The notes beneath the pieces were generated by a model. The model was not told where the DNA came from and ran no database searches. It saw only the letters and a program-made list of their open reading frames with translations. Shown piece after piece: positions 15,100-20,715 of a stretch of 20,718 bases of DNA. The translations under genes were made by a program, and so were the position numbers. The stretch's first letter is position 1. Every line of letters begins with the position of its first letter. Source of the DNA: a virus; IMG/VR virus record IMGVR_UViG_3300015603_000056, positions 1 to 20,718 of that record; one strand, given 5' to 3'.

Positions 15100-15612
15100 T
15101 TACTTGAATTTAGCTTTCCATTCTTCGAGTCTATTGAATGTGGAGATGACAACTTTGCCGTTCTTCACCTGAGCGGTTTCAATATCTTCGTATTCTTTGA
15201 GCAGGGGTTTAACTTCCTTTTGAATGATAGGAATGACCTTGTCTTTTATCTTCTGGACCTTGAGAGCGAGTTTGTTTCGGTCTCGTTCCAATACTTCCTT
15301 GTCTTTAAGGATTTGCAGGTGTTCTTCCTTCATCTTCGCAGGGACGGCATTAAGTTTAGCCTCGTTGATTTCTTTGATGATGACGGAAAGTTCTTTATCT
15401 AGTTTCTCGATTTGTTTCACTATCACATCACCTCTATCTGTTATCTCTTTTGGTGGTACGATTTTAGCAGTGAGTGCCTTCTCCTTGTCTTCAAAGACCT
15501 TAGCTTTCTTTTCGATGGCTTCTATCTTCTGTGAGATTTTTATACCATCAGCAACGATGCCGTCTTTCATAAGAAGTAGGTCGCGGAGTTTTGTGTTGTC
15601 GAGTGTAATCAT
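15100..15612 (-). CDS. Coiled-coil protein of unknown function
   Basis: 170 residues, rich in Lys, Glu, Ile and Leu, with long heptad-type helices from about residue 20 to 150, broken near K-I-V-P-P-K-E-I-T (50-58) and N-A-V-P-A-K-M (89-95). It reads as a long hairpin of antiparallel helices. The C-terminus (S-T-F-N-R-L-E-E-W-K-A-K-F-K) is compact. No enzyme motif, no membrane segment. It follows the GT2 gene by 4 bases and is the last gene before the structured non-coding block. A TAAATT sits 6 bases before the ATG at 15612, the same spacing as the leaderless promoters, but lacks the TG extension. A scaffold- or fibre-chaperone-like role is possible; nothing proves it. Confidence 0.6.
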   Translation of the reverse strand: MITLDNTKLRDLLLMKDGIVADGIKISQKIEAIEKKAKVFEDKEKALTAKIVPPKEITDRGDVIVKQIEKLDKELSVIIKEINEAKLNAVPAKMKEEHLQILKDKEVLERDRNKLALKVQKIKDKVIPIIQKEVKPLLKEYEDIETAQVKNGKVVISTFNRLEEWKAKFK

Positions 15613-15616
15613 AGTG

Positions 15617-16342
15617 TTAATTTAATCCTGCTTTTAATATACCGTACTTATCGTACAACGCTCGGTGTTTCTCGAATATATATTTATACAATTCTTGGCG
15701 ACGTGGATGCGTTGTGGCTTGTGTCATCTGTCCGTCGTGGACACGATAACGAAGAGCAATGAAGTCAGATACGTTGACGTGGTATCCAGCTGCTAACATT
15801 CTAATCCACAGCTCCCAATCCTCGAAACCATTTGTGATAATCTCGCTCTCATCATAACCTCCGACCTCTACCCACGCCTTACGAGGGAATACGGCGTTAC
15901 AGAAGATGGTATTTGTTTGCAGGAGTCTTTCTAGTGTCGGTGAAACAGTGGGGACGTTGATTATATATCTCTCATCAAATTCCATAAGTGCGCATTGAGC
16001 GATAGCCATGTCATCAGTTAAGAGTTTCATATGCTCTTCAATTCCTGCAGGAACTAACTTGTCGTCGGGGTCTAGGCACATAATGTACTCTCCTGTTGCT
16101 CTCTCAATTCCTACGTTACGAGCCGAAGAGTTCCCTCCATTCTCCTTTTCAATAAGAATGATGTTTGAATCTGTGTGTTGTGCGATAAGTTCTTTAGCGA
16201 CTTCGACAGTGTTATCTTTTGCACCGTCTGAAACGATTATTATCTCATGCGCTTTGTGAGTCTGGTTTACAACCGACTCAACGCACTCTTTTAAGTAGTG
16301 TCCGTAGGCAAACGAAGGGATGATAACGGAGACTGTTTTCAT
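15617..16342 (-). CDS. Family 2 glycosyltransferase
   Basis: 241 residues, a complete GT-A fold. It starts with V-S-V-I-I-P-S-F at residues 4-11, has the nucleotide-binding S-D-G (38-40), G-G-N-S-S-A-R-N (69-76), the metal-binding D-P-D-D (91-94), and E-D-W (174-176) as the likely catalytic-base motif. Family 2 enzymes transfer a sugar from a nucleotide-sugar donor to an acceptor; the acceptor here is unknown. The start overlaps the HNH gene stop (ATGA, 16342-16339), so its translation is coupled to an endonuclease that probably inserted later. With the other two transferases it would decorate a phage virion protein, or alter host surface sugar during infection. Confidence 0.88.
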   Translation of the reverse strand: MKTVSVIIPSFAYGHYLKECVESVVNQTHKAHEIIIVSDGAKDNTVEVAKELIAQHTDSNIILIEKENGGNSSARNVGIERATGEYIMCLDPDDKLVPAGIEEHMKLLTDDMAIAQCALMEFDERYIINVPTVSPTLERLLQTNTIFCNAVFPRKAWVEVGGYDESEIITNGFEDWELWIRMLAAGYHVNVSDFIALRYRVHDGQMTQATTHPRRQELYKYIFEKHRALYDKYGILKAGLN

Positions 16343-16866
16343 ATCTGTTTTTTTAGTCCTTTATTTCTTAAAAATGCTACGTGTCGTCTTTCTTTATCAA
16401 ATTTTAGATGGCAAGAAACACATAGCCTTTTCCAATCTTTTAAGTCTCTTCTGTACTCTCCACTTATATTAGCCCAGTGAATCTTGTATGTATTTGTAAA
16501 TCGTCTCCTACAGTCTTCACATACGATTGGCTGCCCCTTCTCTTTGACTACCCATTCATGCAATGCTCCATACCCCACATCGTCTCCTTTCCATGATGAT
16601 GCATTCTCTCCTCCAAATTGAGGAAGTTTCAAACCCTTATTCCAAGGAACCTGACCTAGATGTGAGACTCTAAACTTCTCTACGTCTTCTTCAGACCTTT
16701 TTTTGCCAAACCAATATTTACTATTGTTCTTTTTTATATTATCTTTGTGTTCTTCACTCAGTTTCCTTCCAGTAAGAGTTCTACTAATATCTGGTCTCTT
16801 CTTACCAAGTTTAGCTAATCTCATTTTTAATCTTGTTTCAGGAGTGATAGTCATTTTATAAATCAT
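16339..16866 (-). CDS. Free-standing HNH homing endonuclease with NUMOD3-like repeats
   Basis: 175 residues. The N-terminal part carries short basic helical repeats of the NUMOD3 type (G-R-K-L-S-E-E-H-K at 33-41 and G-K-K-R-S-E-E-D at 54-61), which bind DNA, followed by P-W-N-K-G (74-78). The HNH nuclease with zinc-binding C116-x-x-C119 and C149-x-x-C152 spans about 95-155, with H130 as a likely catalytic His and H153 after the last Cys. It is not inside a recognisable intron: neighbouring GT genes have natural ends. Start may be ATG at 16866 or the ATG four codons later. It shares motifs with the intron endonuclease, so both derive from the same homing family. Its 4-base overlap with the GT2 gene suggests it inserted precisely at a gene boundary. 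Confidence 0.85.
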   Translation of the reverse strand: MIYKMTITPETRLKMRLAKLGKKRPDISRTLTGRKLSEEHKDNIKKNNSKYWFGKKRSEEDVEKFRVSHLGQVPWNKGLKLPQFGGENASSWKGDDVGYGALHEWVVKEKGQPIVCEDCRRRFTNTYKIHWANISGEYRRDLKDWKRLCVSCHLKFDKERRHVAFLRNKGLKKQI

Positions 16867-16880
16867 ATCAGATTATGTAG

Positions 16881-17465
16881 TCAAAGTCTAATCCAAGTTT
16901 GTGGACAAACGGTTCTTTCTACTCCGTCGCTAAACCAATGCTCTTTTGAAGGAAATACTATTTTGGTTGCGTAGGGAGCTAAAAATGCCCCCCACCAAGA
17001 CCAGCTAGAATTTGCCCCGATAATTCCCTTGCAACTAGCAAATAAATTCATGTCAGCTATCTCATCCCCCTTATCCATCACCTTAACACTTGGATTATCT
17101 TTAAACTTCTCTAAACACCATTCAGGGTCATCACTGAACACTAAAAATTCATCATCTGGGAATAAAGACATCCCTTTTTCATAATATGAAGTCTCGCTTA
17201 AATTAAAATGAAATGGATTATCGCAATACTTCGGTTCCTTAAGGTTAATAGGATTTCCTGCTCTTCGAACGTGTACGGCTATCTTGTTTGTCATCTCGGG
17301 AATACCTTGACTGTAGAGTTGGCGTATCTCGTCGGCGTGGTCTTCAAAGAATGCTAAATCCTGAAAATAGAAATCTATGTTGAGTTTGCGTGCGTAGGAG
17401 TAGAGAAAGGCATACTGGAACATTGAGTTTCCGAGCCGACCGAAGATACGCGAAGGAGGAATCAT
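16881..17465 (-). CDS. Family 11 glycosyltransferase (alpha-1,2-fucosyltransferase-like), shortened
   Basis: 194 residues from the ATG at 17465, whose ATGA overlaps the stop of the upstream glycosyltransferase; a GTG-like start further upstream would lie inside that gene. Family 11 motifs are G-R-L-G-N-S-M-F-Q-Y-A near residue 8, I-A-V-H-V-R-R-A-G-N near 68, and G-A-N-S-S-W-S-W-W-G-A near 150. They suggest GDP-fucose-dependent transfer. The usual motif is H-x-R-x-G-D-Y; here R-A-G-N replaces R-G-D-Y, so the expected Asp is missing. Family members are about 290 residues, so roughly one third is missing, mainly between motifs 1 and 2. Sugar chemistry is therefore uncertain, and the enzyme could be degenerate. 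Confidence 0.78.
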   Translation of the reverse strand: MIPPSRIFGRLGNSMFQYAFLYSYARKLNIDFYFQDLAFFEDHADEIRQLYSQGIPEMTNKIAVHVRRAGNPINLKEPKYCDNPFHFNLSETSYYEKGMSLFPDDEFLVFSDDPEWCLEKFKDNPSVKVMDKGDEIADMNLFASCKGIIGANSSWSWWGAFLAPYATKIVFPSKEHWFSDGVERTVCPQTWIRL

Positions 17466-18538
17466 TTTAGTAACGTGGCGTAAGCCTGCTCCCAACGCCA
17501 TGCGTTTTTATCGATGTCGTATTTTTCTTTGACATATTCGTAGGCATCTTCTCCCATCTTAATTCTTAATTCCTTATCCGTAATAAGTTTCTCAATTTCA
17601 GGAATCCATTGCGAGTTATCAGTCACAATAACCATATGTTTCGCATCGTCAGGGTCAACCTGATACGGAGATTTTCCGTCTGGGAAGCCAGAAGCTATGC
17701 AAGCGGTTTTGAACATCGAAGCCTCAAGGAATTTAAGATTTGATTTTGCGTGGTTAAAATAATTATCGATTCTAGGAATAATCATCATGTCCAACTTCAA
17801 TGAGTTGAGTTTGTCGTAGTATTTGTCAGCGTTGACCGTTGGATGCCACTCTACATTCACTGAGTCAAGGAACTTGTACTCGTCTCTATAAATCTTATTC
17901 ACCAGTGGGTTCTCTTTATTGCGCGGTGGCAGGGAGAAGAAGACAAATTGAACCCGCTTGTCGTTCTCGTAGTGTCTGATTATCGGTGCTACGAGGTCTA
18001 TATCAGAAGATACGCCTAGTGAGCCAGTTACTCCGATTCTAACCACATCTGACTCATTTCTAATGGGCTCATCGAAGTAAAATGGGTCTACACAGTTAGG
18101 AAGAACAACTACGTTTGAGTTTAATTTTCTATATTCATCTGCTAGGAACTCTGTTGTGGTAGTAACGAGGTCTGCTTCGATTATTGCCCCGTCAGCTCGC
18201 TTGCTTATACTTTCCATTCCCCTGTTTACTCTTTCTTGAGTGAAATAGTCGTTGATTTTGACAGCTCCGACGTCCTTATATGTGTCATCATTTTCGTACA
18301 CGCACTTCTTCCCATTTTCCTTCATCAGTCTCATCATCTCAAGCCTTCCTCGGTCTTCTGGACGATGAAAAACTACTATCTGAGCATCTCTAAGTGCGCT
18401 CGCCTTATCTTCTGGAGTTCTAGCTAGTGAGTTTAGAGAAGTGTAGTCTCCATCCCATCCATTAGCTACGAGTGGTAAAAGACATCGGACGTTATAGCAG
18501 CCACTAATTCCTGACGATATGAAAAATACGCGACTCAT
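17462..18538 (-). CDS. GT-B type glycosyltransferase (family 4-like)
   Basis: 358 residues. An N-terminal Rossmann domain begins R-V-F-F-I-S-S-G near residue 3, with V-V-F-H-R-P-E-D (about 53-60) and V-Y-E-N-D-D-T-Y (about 80-87). The second domain begins V-R-I-G-V-T-G-S-L-G (about 165), followed by nucleotide-sugar-binding helix segments with K-F-L-E-A-S-M-F (about 265-273) and ends with the C-terminal helix typical of family 4 (Y-E-Y-V-K-E-K-Y-D-I). This is the two-domain GT-B layout and the length is normal. The start overlaps the small upstream gene as ATGA (18538-18535), and the stop overlaps the fucosyltransferase-like gene, so the three are coupled. Confidence 0.8.
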   Translation of the reverse strand: MSRVFFISSGISGCYNVRCLLPLVANGWDGDYTSLNSLARTPEDKASALRDAQIVVFHRPEDRGRLEMMRLMKENGKKCVYENDDTYKDVGAVKINDYFTQERVNRGMESISKRADGAIIEADLVTTTTEFLADEYRKLNSNVVVLPNCVDPFYFDEPIRNESDVVRIGVTGSLGVSSDIDLVAPIIRHYENDKRVQFVFFSLPPRNKENPLVNKIYRDEYKFLDSVNVEWHPTVNADKYYDKLNSLKLDMMIIPRIDNYFNHAKSNLKFLEASMFKTACIASGFPDGKSPYQVDPDDAKHMVIVTDNSQWIPEIEKLITDKELRIKMGEDAYEYVKEKYDIDKNAWRWEQAYATLLK

Positions 18539-18690
18539 TGTTCATCAGCACGACGAATAACAGCTTTTGTAACAGGATTTATTACGTTCCCAAATTTATC
18601 AAACATCTCCCGTTCTCTTTTAATGTTAGTCGCAACTACCACTTTTCCACTAGGGACTGTCCCGCTTCGTTCCGCAACGTGTATATTCAT
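18535..18690 (-). CDS. Small leading protein of the glycosylation cassette
   Basis: 51 residues from the ATG at 18690. The frame could be extended to a GTG at 18741, but that would run through the terminator hairpin, so the ATG is preferred. The protein is basic and polar, with K-R-E-R-E-M-F-D-K-F-G-N-V (residues 24-36) and a C-terminal R-R-A-D-E-Q. It is the first gene after the capsid terminator, with a leaderless extended -10 promoter exactly 6 bases upstream. Its 4-base overlap with the GT-B gene couples their translation. No family recognised. Confidence 0.6.
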   Translation of the reverse strand: MNIHVAERSGTVPSGKVVVATNIKREREMFDKFGNVINPVTKAVIRRADEQ

Positions 18691-18696
18691 AAATAA

Positions 18697-18705
18697 ACTA
18701 TACCA
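18697..18705 (-). promoter_or_regulatory. Leaderless extended -10 promoter (TGGTATAGT)
   Basis: The minus strand reads TGGTATAGT, then TTATTT, then ATG at 18690: exactly 6 bases between the -10 box and the start codon, as in the promoters at 6747 and 20220. It starts right after the U-tract of the capsid terminator, so the two signals are packed within about 50 bases. Confidence 0.6.
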
Positions 18706-18711
18706 CACCAA

Positions 18712-18744
18712 ATAAAAAAGGTGAGGACAAGTTATCCCCACCTT
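18712..18744 (-). terminator. Rho-independent terminator after the capsid gene
   Basis: On the minus strand a 10-bp stem, AAGGTGGGGA (18744-18735) and TCCTCACCTT (18727-18718), has one G-U pair, a 7-base loop, and is followed by a T run to about 18714. The A-C on the plus strand becomes G-U on minus, confirming direction. It lies 21 bases past the capsid stop codon. Confidence 0.85.
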
Positions 18745-18765
18745 CTCTATTAACCTTTTTAGGGT

Positions 18766-19650
18766 TTAGACGACAGCGTTAATCAAAACACCGCCCGTCG
18801 CGCGATTCAACACAACTCCGTAGAGTATATCTGCCGTTGTGATGGTAGAAAGATACTCAGGAGCGTAGTTGGACTGAACACGCACGCCGTTCGAACCGAC
18901 CATTGACGTACCCTTTGAGCCACCAGACCCAAGAGGGGAGGTTGCCCAATGAATAGCGTCAGGGACTGCCAAAGCTGCTGCCTTACCACCGAGGACGGTA
19001 GTAATCTGTGAAGTGACGTAGACAGGCGTACCGTAGAGGTAAGCTGCAGGACGCTTCATAGATGGGTCCATAGATGGGGAGTTGACTGCAAGGGAGAACT
19101 TATCGATACCTTGAATCTGCTTCCAGAACATATTTGGAGTCACGAAGAAGGCTGCTTCCTCAAGGTCAACACCAGTTGTTTCCAAGTATGCAAGAGATGC
19201 ACGAATATCGGAATCACCGAATGTGTTTGCGGAAGAACCAACAGCATTTGTGAAGTCCTTGAAAAGGGTCACGATTGCTGTGTCGAGCTTCTTTGCGATT
19301 GCGTATCCACAGTTCTTAGCAAAGCGTTCCATAATCGAATATGAATGCTGAGCCTGAGCTGCTTCACGGTCTTCGATAGCGAACGAAGCCTCATACCACT
19401 GGTCGACAGTAAGAGTTACCTTAGTGTCAGTACCCGTGTTCAAAGTAACCATCGTCGAATTCGCTTTCGCCGATGCGGTGAACTCAGTCGTGGAAGGAGT
19501 ATACAGAGTATCTCCGCCACCACTCAATTCATCACTGCGGTCTGTGAAGAAGGCAGCTGCAACGAGTTTCGCACGATAGAACTCGTTGACTTTCTGACCC
19601 CAAACTAATGGGATGTATGCATCAAGGGATGCGCTTGTCTCTGTGTTGGT
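18766..19650 (-). CDS. Major capsid protein, exon 2 (294 residues)
   Basis: The main exon of a HK97-fold major capsid protein resembling P22/T7-like podovirus coat proteins. The frame is open well upstream of the apparent TTG start at 19527, and its extra residues (T-N-T-E-T-S-A-S-L-D-A-Y-I-P, then W-G-Q-K-V-N-E-F-Y-R-A-K-L-V, then D-R-S-D-E) are conserved-looking N-arm and helix. Later parts are equally typical: G-G-D-T-L-Y-T-P-S near residue 46 of the exon, S-F-A-I-E-D-R-E-A-A-Q-A near 87, then an E-R-F-A-K-N-C-G-Y-A-I-A-K-K-L-D spine helix. The exon begins at 19650, after the intron, because the only in-phase splice leaves codon ACC. Spliced to exon 1 the protein is 298 residues. A terminator follows 21 bases downstream. 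Confidence 0.85.
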   Translation of the reverse strand, partial: TNTETSASLDAYIPLVWGQKVNEFYRAKLVAAAFFTDRSDELSGGGDTLYTPSTTEFTASAKANSTMVTLNTGTDTKVTLTVDQWYEASFAIEDREAAQAQHSYSIMERFAKNCGYAIAKKLDTAIVTLFKDFTNAVGSSANTFGDSDIRASLAYLETTGVDLEEAAFFVTPNMFWKQIQGIDKFSLAVNSPSMDPSMKRPAAYLYGTPVYVTSQITTVLGGKAAALAVPDAIHWATSPLGSGGSKGTSMVGSNGVRVQSNYAPEYLSTITTADILYGVVLNRATGGVLINAVV

Positions 19651-20213
19651 CAGTTTTGTTGCTTAGCTCTTCCTTTATAGTTATCCGTAAGTTTATGACA
19701 TTCTTCACATAAGGTTACGCCGTTGTTTATGTTCCACAATTCATCACACTTAGATGCTTCTACAGTATTTTTAAGTTCGTGTTCCTTAATAATCTGTGAA
19801 AATCCCTTTATATGATGTGCTGTTACATATCCTCTTGCGCCACACACTTGGCAAGTCCAGTTGTCCCGCATGAAGACTTCTAATCTCCACTTTATATATT
19901 CGGGCATTCGGCGAAGTATCTTGTCTATTTTTGCGATACCTCCCTTCCAGTTCCAATGGTTCTCTCTTGCTCGTTTCCTATTATCAGTTTTATTTCTTTC
20001 TGATGTCCATGGAGCTGGTTTGCCTTTATTAGGAGCAGGTTTTCCCTTGTGGGCAATACTCAATTTCTTCTTTGTCTCTTCAGACATTGGTTTGCCCTTA
20101 TTCCAAGGGGTGAATCCTTTTTTGAAAGCATGCTCTAGCGGAGCTTTCCCCACGTGAGACATTTTCATGTTCAATTTGGCTTCATCTGTATGCTTGTATC
20201 CTTTCGGATTCAT
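19650..20213 (-). CDS. Intron-encoded HNH homing endonuclease
   Basis: 187 residues from the ATG at 20213; a start 39 bases further up at 20252 is possible but would fall within intron stem P9.1. NUMOD3-like repeats (G-K-P-M-S-E-E-T-K-K-K-L-S, 40-52; P-N-K-G-K-P, 61-66) precede the nuclease: R-D-N-W-T-C121-Q-V-C124, H133-H134-I-K, W160-N-I-N-N (161-164), C169-E-E-C172-H173. The two CxxC pairs bind zinc; H133/H134 and the N residues are the expected catalytic site. The protein would cut intron-less alleles and so spread the intron. The gene lies after the intron core, with its own leaderless promoter, and its TGA stop spans the 3' splice site (TG at 19652-19651, A at 19650). Confidence 0.88.
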   Translation of the reverse strand: MNPKGYKHTDEAKLNMKMSHVGKAPLEHAFKKGFTPWNKGKPMSEETKKKLSIAHKGKPAPNKGKPAPWTSERNKTDNRKRARENHWNWKGGIAKIDKILRRMPEYIKWRLEVFMRDNWTCQVCGARGYVTAHHIKGFSQIIKEHELKNTVEASKCDELWNINNGVTLCEECHKLTDNYKGRAKQQN

Positions 20214-20425
20214 ATACTTAGTATAACATTTTCGAAGAACTGAGATAGTCATTTCTGCTATCTTCCGTGTCTTTATTTATACACACGGCTCGGACTATTG
20301 CTTAGTATCTAGTTGATACTCCCGATTGTTTAGTCTCTGCACCTGCACGATTTCTCTGCTTGGTGAGCGTTGCCCTGTCGGGTTTTCGCCATTGATTAAA
20401 TCAGGTTTTAATTTCCCAAAAGTCT
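19651..20425 (-). ncRNA. Group I self-splicing intron in the capsid gene
   Basis: 775 bases. Conserved core elements occur in order on the minus strand: P1, exon ATTTCCT (20432-20426) with GGGAAAT (20417-20411), ending in the required U-G pair; P3, CCTGATT (20405-20399) with AATCGGG (20327-20321); P4, GGCG (20390-20387) with CGCT (20369-20366); P5, CCC with GGG (20382-20380, 20375-20373); P6, CACC with GGTG (20365-20362, 20343-20340); P7, GACTA (20335-20331, within CAGAGACTA) with TAGTC (20297-20293); P8, AGTATC with GATACT (20320-20315, 20309-20304); P9, CCGTGT with ACACGG (20288-20283, 20270-20265); P9.1, AGATAG with CTATCT. P7.1/P7.2 inserts are absent, so it is not subgroup IA. The last intron base is G (19651), with CT before it able to form P9.0. 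P10 is weak. Confidence 0.88.
20214..20228 (-). promoter_or_regulatory. Leaderless extended -10 promoter for the endonuclease
   Basis: On minus: TGTTATACT, then AAGTAT, then ATG at 20213. The 6-base spacing equals that of the promoters at 6747 and 18697. It lies after intron helix P9.1, so the nuclease can be transcribed separately from the capsid mRNA, as is common for homing endonucleases. Confidence 0.55.
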
Positions 20426-20437
20426 AGGAAATGCCAT
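20426..20437 (-). CDS. Major capsid protein, exon 1 (Met-Ala-Phe-Pro)
   Basis: Four codons, ATG GCA TTT CCT, ending at the P1 U-G splice site. Reading on without splicing meets a TAA stop after 9 codons, so an unspliced message makes only a 9-residue peptide. Joined in phase 0 to exon 2 it gives M-A-F-P-T-N-T-E-T-S, a natural capsid N-terminus. There is no Shine-Dalgarno sequence within 15 bases of the ATG; the nearest purine run (GGGGGAAG) is about 28 bases upstream. A start elsewhere in exon 1 is not possible without leaving the gap after the 20476 gene. Confidence 0.75.
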
Positions 20438-20475
20438 AGTTTAAGTTTTAATGAACTAATGGCTTCCCCCGTGAC

Positions 20476-20715
20476 CTAGCGAGCTTTCGATAGTGCCATG
20501 TGTTCCTCGCGAGAGAGTCCTGGAGTGTTGAAAGTCTTTTTGACTTGCGCTGCTCCTGCTCCTCTTGAGGCTGGCATACTAGCGGCTGCTTGCTTTTGGT
20601 CTTTCTCAAACTTCTCTTTCACCGCAACGAATATAGGGTCTGCTTGAGCTTTCAGTAGAGAAATGCCTTGTACTGCTGCGACTTTTTTGAGTTGCTCCAT
20701 GAGCTTCTCATCCAT
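20476..20715 (-). CDS. Protein in the scaffold position, N-terminus possibly outside the window
   Basis: 79 residues from an ATG at 20715, but the frame is open to the window edge, so this may be only the C-terminal part. It is helical and charged (L-M-E-Q-L-K-K-V-A-A-V, then F-E-K-D-Q-K-Q-A-A-A), and ends with a basic, Gly-rich segment and a helix, P-G-L-S-R-E-E-H-M-A-L-S-K-A-R. A helical protein with a short basic C-terminus, placed just before the capsid gene, fits a scaffolding protein; a small minor capsid protein is an alternative. The capsid gene begins 38 bases downstream. No sequence signature proves the role. Confidence 0.45.
   Translation of the reverse strand: MDEKLMEQLKKVAAVQGISLLKAQADPIFVAVKEKFEKDQKQAAASMPASRGAGAAQVKKTFNTPGLSREEHMALSKAR

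Larger units (their letters stand above)
14641..15107. repeat. 10-bp inverted repeat bracketing the non-coding block
   Basis: TCAAGTAATT at 14641-14650 and its complement AATTACTTGA at 15098-15107 flank the block. A further copy of TCAAGTAAT lies at 14710-14718 and TTACTTGA occurs at 14787-14794, so this 8- to 10-base word occurs four times in 467 bases, twice in each orientation. The outer right copy overlaps the stop codon of the coiled-coil gene. Confidence 0.6.

Noticed and set aside
16867-16880. Second group I intron around the free-standing HNH gene
   Set aside because: No CAGAGACTA or paired TAGTC core is present beside it, and the flanking GT genes have complete ends.
18766-19527. 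Capsid gene starting at TTG 19527
   Set aside because: The reading frame continues 41 codons upstream with capsid-like sequence and meets a stop only in the intron, and the four-codon exon 1 joins in phase. The TTG is internal.
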